Below, in pieces: positions 26,001 through 38,000 of a stretch of 64,000 nucleotides of DNA. The translations under genes were made by a program, and so were the position numbers. A model generated the notes under the pieces. That model had not been told where the DNA came from, did no database searches, and saw nothing but the letters and a program-made list of their open reading frames with translations. Within the stretch, counting starts at the first letter, position 1; the number at the start of each line of letters is the position of its first letter. The DNA is from Asterias amurensis (Eukaryota; Echinodermata; Asteroidea; Forcipulatida; Asteriidae), in assembly GCF_032118995.1 (NCBI RefSeq), contig NC_092669.1, positions 11,146,335 through 11,210,334 on the forward strand. The letters are read 5' to 3'.

Positions 26001-29000
26001 CGCCCAGCAATAAGGAGAGTATCATACCCCATACATATACGGTTTGGAAACCTGGCCCCAATTTTGTTAACCCACTCGCCCTTTGTGGACTTGGAGAAAA
26101 ATGTCATAGACGATGTGAACTGTGACATCACATGTTTACAAAAGAACCACAGAGCCCGGACTTCCTGCAGGCATGATTTGTACACAGCTCAATTGAAGAA
26201 AATATAAAATCTTATATTTTATGGAGATTGCACTGTCTAATTTTTATCAACTTTTGATATGATGAAAGGCGAGCACATCTCAAAACTTGTCCAGCTTTTA
26301 CTTTCATAACTCTTGGTTTTATGTGGAAATTATGACACAAAATGTCAACTTTCCCATAGGACCAATGCAGTATCTTGCCTGCCAAAATACTTAAAGAATG
26401 TACAAGGTCACACTTATTGTAAACAAAGGTCACATAGTCTATAAGCAAAAGACATAACCCTTACCCTAAGAAGCAGTCGGTGTCATGCAGCCACTGTTTA
26501 ACAAACTGCGCCGTGACAGCCTCGTTGGTATTAGGTATCGTCATCTTCTCTAGTGTTTCCATCAGTAGCATGGGGTTATAGTACAAGGCGGCGACGACGA
26601 CCTGAAGACACATCTGCCTTAACTCCGTCGTCTTAACCTCCCTCGTCAATCTGTTGAGGACGACCTCCACGAAAAGTGGCACACACTAAAAAAATATAAC
26701 AAAATAACAATAATAAACAATTACAGTTTTAGTTTTAGTAGGGATGAGAAATATTGAAACAAGTGCCTAATTTCATAAGGCTGTTAAAGGCAGTGGACAC
26801 TATTGGTAATTACTCAAAATAATTATTAGCATAAAACCTTACTTGGTAACGAGTAATGGGGAGCTGTTCATAGAATAAAACTGTGAGAAACGACTCCCTC
26901 TGAAGTAACACAGTTATCGAGAAAGAAGTATTTTTCCACGAATTTGATTTCGAGACCTCAAGTTTAGAATTTGAGGTCTCGAAATCAAGCATCTGAAAGC
27001 ACACAACTTCGTGTGACCGATTGAGCTGGAAATTTTCACAGGCTTGTTACTTTACGAATATGTTGAGATACAGCAAGTGAGAACACTGGTCTTTGACAAT
27101 TGCCAATAGTGTCCAGAGTCTTTAAGTAGAGATGAGAAATTTCAGAATATTATCTGAAATCAAATAATAAACCACAAGGGAAACTGACTGGGTAAGTTTT
27201 AATGATTTGGAGTTGAAAAAACAAATTGTTTTCTTTAAAAAAAAAATTAATATTCAATAATAATAATTTAGTAGGCCACGACATACCATAAATAATAATA
27301 ATAGTAATAATATTGAAGTCTTATATAGCGCACGTAACTACCAAACAAGGTACTCAAGGCGCCGAGTATATACAAACTTTTAAAAAGATGGGTTATTGCA
27401 GTGATGAATTCTGAGACCCAATTATGTAGCACTTATAAGGGTTTACAAGGTGCTACGGCGCATTAAGCAGCCACAACCAGGAACACCGGGGCGAACCCCT
27501 TCTCTTTTTGATAAGTGCACTGGGTTCTTTTACATGCATTACACAACACATGGGACCAACTGCTTTACGAACCCACACTCTGCTGATCAGAAACACCAGA
27601 GTTTGAATTCTGTGCTCCAAACCGCTCGGCCACAACACTTCCACATAAATATCTTTACCTGATTGATTTCTCCTTTATATTGAAGGAGTATGACCTCAAG
27701 AAGTTTGGCTGCGTGGCTCTCGGGGTCATCACCAGCCTCTTCATCAAGTATCTACATGTAAACAACAACAACAACATCAACATCAACCAAAAATTTCACC
27801 AAAAACGTCAACAAAAATATAAAAAAATCTATCTACAAAAACATAACCAAATCCTACTTATCTTGGCTCTACGGGGAGCATAACCAATAACCAATAACAT
27901 CAAACAAATATATGAAACGAAAAACATCGCTTGTCAACCCAGGTCATTTCTATCAATTTTTTTTATTAAAGGTTGAAAGTTTATTTGTTTCCAGAATAAC
28001 AAATCCAATACAAGCAATAATATATACAATACATGTACCAAATAATATAGTTTAGCCAGGTAGAAATTTATACACTTTTATGATACTGCAGGGAGCTCAC
28101 TAAGAAGCAAAGCTTATAAGCTTAAACCCCAAACACGAACGCTCATTGAGCCCTAACCAAAACCTCATGAAACTTACAAATTTTAAAGAAACTTCTATGC
28201 TGTTTAAAACCATATGTTGATTAGGCCTGGGCGAATTATTCGAATATCCGGTTAATGGCGAATAGGTTTTCCTATCCGTAACCGCGAATGCCTTTTTTTT
28301 CTTAACCGGATATCCGCATAGGGCGCGAATACCTATTTATAAACCGGATAGTCCTGTAATTACAACCGAGTAACCGGATATTCTTTAATATCCGAATATC
28401 CGCGGACGTCGGGCGACAACTGATATGAATTTTTTGTCTGAATCCTTATGAAACTTCTATTAAGACAGCATAAAACAGCATAAATTTAGTATTTAACTAT
28501 GCTCACCTCCGTGAAGAGTTAAAACAATGACATTTCTGACGTAATTTGTTCAAAGATTACAAAAGTTTTCCTTCACGTAGAGTCAATCACGATCAAAAGA
28601 AAAAGCAAATCGCCATCTTTAAATTAGATCCGGTCATTTTTATGAATGAACCGAGTGACACTGTCTAAAACTAATATCAATCCGCCCATAAGATCTCATT
28701 CACAAACGAACAGCGCCCTCTAGTGGCCCCCCAAAAAATATTTTTAAAATATTTTTTTAATATTTTTTTTTTAAATAGCGCCCTCTAGCGGCGAAAAAAC
28801 TATTCGAATATCCGGTTAATTTCGGATAGTTGGCCAGCGGTATCCGAATAACAAAATTTCACTATTCGCCCAGCACTAATGTTGATACCTTCTTTGGTTC
28901 ACCAGTTGTAAAAGTAGAACGTCAAAAGATGCAAGAAAATAAAACAAGATGATCTCGGTAGTCTAGTTGGCAAGACACTGCTCTAGAACTGCACGGATCG

Positions 29001-32000
29001 TGGGTTCGAATCCTACCCGAGTATTTTTGTCTGTGATATTTTTTCACAGGACTCGGGTAAGCACCGAGTATACATTAATAACCCACATCGGTGTATGGGT
29101 AAAAACCAAAATTAATAAGATGTGTTGGAAAACGACTTCAGCGAGATATGAAAAATAGAAAAATTGACGAACCTTCTTGCACATGTTATAGATGATTTCA
29201 AGATGTCTAGGATTGGACAAGAAGGCTTGGGGATCAGTGGTGACGTAATTATGTAAGGCTGGCATCATTTCTGAAAAACATAACAAAATCAATAAGCAAA
29301 ACATTTTTACACATTACTTTAATCGCCCAGTAGGAGTGGACCCGAGTCTGCATGAGGATAAGGTGTCAATCTGCCGTATTTTCAACTCCAAATTGCGTGG
29401 TTTTCATTTTACTTTGCGATCTAAGACAGTTGGCCATTTATCCATAAATGGCCGACCGTGTTCGTCATCAAGGTAAAAGGAAAACCGTGCAATTTCGAGG
29501 CGTGTTTGTGTGGATCATTGTATTCTACTTTTAAAACATCTTTCCAACCATACGTATTTTGCAACAAATGGTTACAAACGCATTTCAAAGACCAACTCGA
29601 ATGATCCAAGGCAACGTGTTCCTTTATAGGGACGGACACCAAGGCATTTCCTAAAGGGCACCCAGTGATGAAATTGTAAATTTCTACTGGAGCATTTCAA
29701 AGGCACCAAGGCAATGACCAGTGTGCACGGATATCGCCTTGAAGTAACAGGCCTGGAATATACCCCCGGAAGTGATAACAATATTTGTTAGGGCGCCCTC
29801 AAAGAAGGATTTGAACTTACCAACGAAGTAGTCGTACCCGTCCTGCTCGAACGTGGCGTAGAGCATCTCAAAGACTTGCCATAGAGGGGGTGATATATGC
29901 GTACAGGTCATACTGAAGATTAACGACATCACCTCCTCATAAAAATCTAAAATATGCAAAAAATCAAGGAAACAAAAATTACACTCAAGTTTTTTCGACC
30001 ACAAACCCACAACCAAAAGATGTCATGGTGTATAGGGCTCCTTAGCCAGGCATGATGTTTGATCCTCGGGGGGGTAAAAGGAGGAAAATTTCATCGAGTA
30101 CAAGGCCGGACCTCATGTACATGTACACAAGCCGTAGGCCCCCACAAGATGTAGGCTCCAATAGACTTTTTAGGCCTCGTTAACAAAAACAGTTTTCCAG
30201 ATTTTTCCAGAGGGCAAACAAATCGGAAAACACTACTATATCATGCCTACTCATCCCATTAGCAAATACACATAAGTTCATCGAACTGAACAGGGCAGGG
30301 AGATTCACCGATTTAACAAAATATTTGGTGAGATTATAGTTGTATGTATTTTTGAGCACTGAATTCAAGTTCTGGGGGTTTAGTTGGGTTAGGTTGGTCA
30401 AAACCCGGTCACGACACTTGAGCCATTGAGCGAGACACTTCACTTAAATTGCTTCTCTTCACCAAGGAGTATTTTTTAGCACTGAATTCAAGTTCTGGGG
30501 GTTTAGTCGGGTTAGGTTGGTCAAAACCCGGTCACGACACTCGAGCCATTGAGCGAGACACTTCACTTTAATTGCTTCTCTTCACCAAGGAGTATTTTTT
30601 AGCACTGAATTCAAGTTCTGGGGGTTTAGTCGGGTTAGGTTGGTCAAAACCCGGTCACGACACTCGAGCCATTGAGCGAGACACTTCACTTTAATTGCTT
30701 CTCTTCACCAAGGAGTATTTTTTAGCACTGAATTCAAGTTCTGGGGGTTTAGTTGGGTTAGGTTGGTCAAAACCCGGTCACGACACTTGAGACATTGAGA
30801 GAGACACTTCACTTTAATTGCTTCTCTGCACCAAGGAGTATAAATGGGTACATGGCATTGTGACTCACCTAGTACACTATTTTGTAAGACTACTGCAACC
30901 ACATTCAACACGATGCCCTCAAGTTGTACAACTATCTGTTGATTTAAAAATAATCATTGAATGTAAAGATTTTTTTTTATGAGCTTGGGACATCTCTGCT
31001 GGGCCCAATTTCATGCAGGGCCGTATGTTGCGTTTTTGAAACGGCGGGGGCACCAAGGCATTTTTTCCTTGGTAAGGAATCATTGTGTTAAGGGCACCCT
31101 TTGTAAATTTCTACTGGAGCATTTTAAGGGCACCAAGGCAACGACCAGGGGCCATGGAGGCGGTCGCCTTCACTGCCTCTGTGAAGTATCAGGCATGTTC
31201 ATGGCTTTGCTTACGCCTACAATCACCATTCTTCGCCTACTTTGCAAGTGCAAAATTTCTGTGCTAGCTTTGTGAGCTTAGAATTCCACGTAAGCAAAAA
31301 TCACTCCTGTTTTGGTAAGTGCTGAATCTTTGCCCTTACGGTAAGCAGAGCCATGAATTAGGCCCTGGGCCCAATTTCATAGAGCTGCTTGGCACAAAAA
31401 TTTGCTTAGCATGAAGTTTCTTCCTTGATAAAAATAGGATTACCAACCAAATTTCCATTTGTTGCATATTGCTTGTTACTGGTATTCAACTGTTGTTTGC
31501 TTATCCTGAAAATCACGTGGAAATTTGGTTGGTAATCCTGTTTTTATCAAGGAAGCAATTTCATGCTAAGCAAATTTTTATGCTAAGCAGCTCTATGAAA
31601 TTGGGCCCTGATGGTGTCCACTGTTCAATCCACTACACTGTTGAAATTAATTTTGAGGAAACGGCAAATCGAAGTTTCTTGTTTAAAAATCAAATTCTTT
31701 GCGGACGTACCTCTTGCTTTTCTTCCACAACATTTAAGATGGTTTCTATTGTATTAAGAATACCCATGGCAGTCGCTGCTCGGTCGTCCATACTCTCCTC
31801 AGCGTCAATCACCTGAGAGAATGTGGTTGCCTAGACAACGAAAACAAACAAAGAATGATCATGTCAACATCATAAAAACATAGGGATAAAGGGAAGGTTT
31901 TGTAATCACTCTTATACTAAAATACGTGGCAGTGTCATGGCCGAGCGGTTAAGAGCACCGGATTCAAGCACTGGTGTTTGATCAGCAGGGTGTGGGTTCG

Positions 32001-35000
32001 GATCACAGTCGTGACACCTAAAATACAATGAAATTGGGGAGGTAGTGCCTTTAACTCTACTAGAGCGAATTCATGAAGGGGCGGTAACAGAAATCATCAA
32101 GCTAACCTCATCCAAAATTTATCGCTCTGAACTCACCAAGTGTTGAGTGATTTCCACAGCTATTGGGATGATCTCATTGCCGTAGGTAGTGATCAATCTC
32201 TGCATCACCTCCGTTAGATCATCGTTCTCCGTTTCTCTGATCACGATCAGTAGCGCTGGAGGGGAGAACAAAAAACACCAAGCACACATTGTTAACCCCG
32301 GACGCTTTGTTGTCACACAAGAATTTCCCAGTGAAATATCCAGGAAATAGACCCCTTGAATTACGAGGGCCAATTTCATAAAAACCTGCAAGCACACAAA
32401 CTTTCTAAGCACAGGAAACAGAAACAGTTAACCAGCCAAAATAGCATTTACGCCATTATACACTTTCGGTACATAAAAAAAAAAGGTTCACAGATTTACA
32501 AATAACTTACATGGTTTAAAGACTTCTCTTGAAATATTATTCCATGAAATGCTTTACTTCTTGAGAAAACATTTATATAAAATCAATTCTTGATAGCGAG
32601 AATTACGAATTTATTTTAAACACATGTCATCACACGAGGAAACGTGCGGAGACCGATTGAGCTTAAATTTTCACAGGTTTGTTATTTTAAATAAAAGTTG
32701 TGATACCTGAAGTGTGGGCCTTGGACAATACTGTTTACCGAAGGTGTCCAATGGCTTTAAGTTTACACTGTTGTGGCTGGTGCCTGACTCAGTTTTAGCT
32801 TAGTAAAGAAATTTGTCAAGCAGTATTTTCTGCTTAACGGCTTTAAGAAATTTGGGCCTGATTTATGGTTTGTACCTTGTAAGATGTCTTTGACGAATGG
32901 TTGGATGTAGAGCTTGGCTTTCTCTTCGTGGCTGGTGATGAGTTCTTGGAGTGCTATGGCCGCCTCCACCTGCAAAGGTTTCAAAACAAAACAGGTTTGT
33001 TAAAAGGATGAATACAATGCCGTTAGAGGGAATGATCTAAAAATATGCCCGATGAACAGAGAAAATTTTGCAAAGCGCGTTCATCTATTTGTGACCCGCT
33101 ACGTGAAAATGAGTCAGATGTCGCCCAATGCATTGTTAAGTTATGGACAGTTTACTTTTTAAGATCTTTATTTGCATGGTTAACCTTGAGAACACTTACC
33201 TTTAGGCTATAAAGCTATGAATACAACAATTTTGTGATCATGCTTATGTCTAACTTGTATCCTTACGCGCGAAATGGTAGTTTAAAACACCACTTTTCTT
33301 GTGATGTTTTGGCTAATTTTAAACGGGAGTAACTCAGCAACGCGACACACCCCAAAGCTTAGACATATACCAAATTACTGCTGCTGGTGTGTTCTTTCCA
33401 GCCACGCATACAGCTCAATTCTTGAAATTGTCAACATCTGACTCATTTTCACGTAGCGGGTCACATTTATAGATGTTAAATTTGAATCGGGAATAAAGAA
33501 TATTCACATTGGTCACAGAACTTGGGAACGTACCGAGTGTACAGTGCCAGCACACATTGGTGTAAATAGGTAAAACCAATATTAAAATTCTTCATCCCGA
33601 TGCAAATTTGACATCTATTAAGTCGATGTATTACCCACTGCTAAAACAAAGGATTCAAACTGCCTCTGTATGAAGCTACCGGGCAATCTCGGTAGTCCAG
33701 GGTTAGGGTTGTACACCTATGACACTGCTCTAGAATTGCAAAAAGTCGTTGGTTCCCAATCCCGCCCGATTCATATGCCTGAGCATACAGTGCTAACGCT
33801 TATCGGTGTATTATGGTTACAACCAAAATGAGTATGACTTGATCTAGCTTCAAGTGTGCTTTACACGGATTTTTAAAGACACTGGACACTATTGGTAATT
33901 GTCAAAGAATAGCCTTCACAGTTGGTGTATCTCAAAATATGAATAAAATAACTAACCTGTGAAAATTTGAGCTCGATCGGTCATCAAAGTTGCGAGATAA
34001 TAATGAAAGAAGAAAACGCCCCTGTCACACGAAGTTGGGTGCGTTTAGATGGTTGATTTCCAGACCTCAAGTTCTAAACCTGAGGTCTCGAAATCAAATT
34101 CATGGAAAATTACTTCTTTCTCGAAAAAATATGGCACTTCAGAGGGAGCTGTTTCTCACAATGTTTTATACCACCAACCTCTCCCCATTACTCGTCACCA
34201 AGAAAGGTTTTATGCTAATAATTATTTCGAGTAGTTACCAATAGTGTCCACTGCCTTTAATGTCGTAAAATTACAGAAAACGGGCTGAACTATGGAATAA
34301 AACTGATAGATTTTGAAAGATTCAGACAGGAAAGATGACGTACCTTAACGGGCATTTCCTTATCGTGTATTAGACTGTTACGAGTGAGGTCTAAGGCCGT
34401 CTGTAAGTTCCGTTCATTCTTGAAAGGAGCTTCGCAGAAAGCGTGGACGACATAGTTGGCCTGTGGGGAATAACAGTTTATACAGCAAGATAAAATAACA
34501 GTTATTTATTACCAAAAAAGCCTGCCCTGTGCTGTATTGCACGGGGATAAGAGATGGAGTGAGAAATGGGTCCCCAATGGTTTGGGAGTGAGCAGTTTCA
34601 ACGAGATCTTTCTTTTATTTTTATCAAAAGTTACTGAGGAATGAGTAGAAGGTTTATGGTGCCACTTCCTTGGAGCCCACTGACACAAACATCTAGAAAA
34701 ACCCTCGCAGGTTTGTGCTTATACCATGAAGTATTAGAAAAAAGTGTTAAATGATTTTAAGAAGGTAATTTTTAATTATAATAATCGAGGGGGGGGGGGT
34801 TAATGGGAGAGTAAGGGGGGGGCGCTTACCCTTGCTCTCATGTAACCCATCTCACTGTTGAATTCTGGGAAGATATTATTAACGAGGACTTGTTCCATGC
34901 GCTCTTTGTACATTTTTTTCTGCAGAAAAAGGGTTAAAAAACAAAGAGTCAAACTTGAGAAATGTTATATTCGTTTAAACTAAGTTGAATTATTATTACA

Positions 35001-38000
35001 ATGATTATTTAAAATATGAAGAAACTATGAATAAAAAATAAACTGCACCCCTTGTGACATGACCCCCATACCTTGAGTAGGATATCTGCCATGGTGCCGA
35101 CCATGTGCATGACGCCATCTTTCTTCCTCGGCTCCATGCCTGGCTCGGTCATAACCTGCATACAGAACCCCATTGTCTTCTGTAGGACCTCCTTCCTCTT
35201 ACCAGCGCAGGATCGGAGAACAGTCTGCGCGGCCGCAACAGGAGAGATGAAATCCTCAAACGCATCTGAAACAGTTTCAACAGATCGATTGGACGAGTAT
35301 AATATAACTGTCATTAAAGGCAGTGGACACTATTGGTAATTACTCAAAATAATTGTTAGCATAAAACCTTACTTGGTAACGAGTAATGGGTAGAGGTTGA
35401 TAGTATAAAACATTGTGAGAATTGGCTCCCTCTGAAGTGATGTAGTTTTTCGAGAAAGGAGTAATTTTCCGCGAATTTGATTTTGAGACCTCAGATTTAG
35501 AATTTGAGGTCTCGAAATCAAGCATCTGAAAGCACACAACTTCCTGTGACAAGGGTGTTTTTTTCTTTCATAGTTGTCTCGCAACTCCGACGACCAATGA
35601 AGCTCAAATTTTCACAGGTTTGTTATTTTATGCATATGTTGAAGTACCAGAGTAAAAAGACTGGTCTTTGACAATTACCAATAGTGTCCAGTGTCTTTAA
35701 GGTATACTAACCAAACTTGATGCGAATATACTCGTAGGGATCCTCGTTCCATAGTTCTTCATTCTCGTCTGTGTAGCACATCAGCGGGAAAAGAACTTCT
35801 TGAATGATGGGCTGCCGTAAAAAGAAAACACAAAAAAAGAGAGGTAAAGCCCGGTTCATACTTCCTGCGAACGCAATCGCATTCGCAGGAAGTATGAACT
35901 GGGCTGTAGTGAGGATTCAAAATGGTAAAAAAAAACGCCAGAGAAGACCGAAAAAAAAAAGCGCCAGAGAAGACCGGGGGAAAAATAAACAATGAATGCA
36001 GATAAAATATACATATCTAGAGTAATAAATGTGATATAAATGCAGTGGCAATTGATAAATATCAGAGGAATTGAAATGTCAATCACGACAATTCAAGAGA
36101 AACATGGAAATATATGCAAATTGAAGAGAGATGTAATACAGGAAAAAAGGTGTTGTCCACTCCTAAAGGAATAAAAAAACAAGTTGTATAGTGCAAGAGT
36201 AAAAAGGACATGTCTTGAAATTGTCAGCGAATGACAGAAAAAGAAGGTGCCACAAGGAAGTGGAAGTTAAAGAAAATAAGAAATACAAGTAGGCCTATTT
36301 TAAGGAATGCTATACACGAAAATACGTCTAGGCCTATATCAATGCATGCTACACAAGAAAATATATCGATGCATGTTACACAAGAAAATATATTGCAGTG
36401 GAAATATATTTTAAATAAAAAAAATAAAAAGTATATGGCAGTGGAAATTATTAATGAATGCTACACTAGAAGGTATATCGCAGTGGAAATATATTGATGA
36501 ATAAAAAATTTTAAAAAGTATATTGCTGTGGAAATTATTAACGAATGCTGTTTAGAAAGTATATGGCAGTGGAAATTAATAATGAATTCTATACTAGGAG
36601 ATATATTGCAGTGGAAATATGTCAATGAATGCTACGCAAGAAAAACCAACTAGGCCTATGTTAAGGAATGCTACAAAAGAAAATATATTGCAGTGGGATT
36701 ATATCAATGAATGCAACACAAGAAAAAATATCGCACAAGAAATATCAATGTATGCCACAAAAGAAAGTATGTAGCACAAATAATATATCAATGTTGTATG
36801 CAACAAGAAAATATAATGCAGAAAAACACACATGTATATCAATGTCACACAAATATAATGCACAAAAAATATATTTCAATGTCACACAAATATAATGCAC
36901 AAAAAATATATTTCAATGTCACACAAATATAATGCACAAAAAATATATATCAATGCAACACAAATATAATGCACAAAAAATATATATCAATGTCACACAA
37001 ATATAATGCACAAAAAATATATATCAATGTCACACAAATATAATGCACAAAAAATATATCAATGTCACACAAATATAATGCACAAAAATAGATCAATGTC
37101 ACAAAAATGTAATGCACAAAAAAATGTTTAAATGTATGTCACCAGAGAAGACAAAAAAAAGACAAAAAAGCCCCAAAGTTCCATTTCATACACTCACCTG
37201 AATATGTGGCTTGATAAATTTCCAGGCGAAGGCGTGGCTGACTCTGAAATGATATAAGAAAAGTAGAACTTAAAGGGTCTATGTAACTTTGGTAGGACAA
37301 AAAACACAATGTCCACAGATTTACACTAAACTTACACAGTTTGAAGATAATGATAGTAGAAAGCTTCCCTGAAAATATTACATGGTGAGGTGCTGTAGTT
37401 TTTGGGAAGTGAGTAAAACAATGTCATGAAAATAATTTTCGTCTCATGAGACAAAAATTATTTTAACCATTTACAAACGTACTTTCATGACATTGTTTTA
37501 CCCATTTTTCAAAAACTACAGCACCTCAGTAAGTAATATTTGAAGGGAAGCTTTCCACTATCATTATCTTCAAACCCTGTAAGTTTAATGTAAAACTAAC
37601 GGACATTTTGAAAAGGTACCCAAATCCTTTAAAGCCAGTGGACACTTTCGGTAAACAGTATTGTCCAAGGCCCACACTTCGAGTATCACAACTTATATAT
37701 ATAAAAAATAACAAACCTGTGAAAGTTTAGGCTCAATCTGTCATCGGAGTAGGGAAAACCCACCCTTGCTTCCACACGTTTCGCCGTGTCATGGTATGTG
37801 TTTACTATAAATCCGTAATTCTCAATGTCGAGAATTTACAATCGTTTTAATGTTTTCTCAAAAAGTAAAGCATTTCATGGACTAATATTTCAAGATAAGT
37901 CTTTTACCATTACTTTCTGTAAACCCGGTAAGTTATTTGTAAATCTGTGATTCTTTTTTCTTTTTTTCTGTTCTGAAAGTGTTTAATGGCTTTAAAGGTG

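Noticed and set aside
25778..26185. 135-codon minus-strand frame as a gene
   Set aside because: Overlaps a dispersed repeat whose second copy (45545) does not keep the frame. It lies inside an importin intron with no splice sites around it.
28953..29022. Functional tRNA gene
   Set aside because: A good T-arm but poor anticodon and acceptor stems, and several diverged relatives (33682, 49311, 23246). Better explained as a SINE head.
31929..32012. Functional tRNA-Leu gene
   Set aside because: Degenerate arms and identity to the head of the SINE at 27285-27645.
33990..34244. Recurring peptides such as MRDNNERKK and [11 protein letters not shown] seen near 34000, 35400, 44850, 49850, 54550 and 57600
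   Set aside because: They are translations of family A element copies. Frames are short, differ between copies and start at different points.
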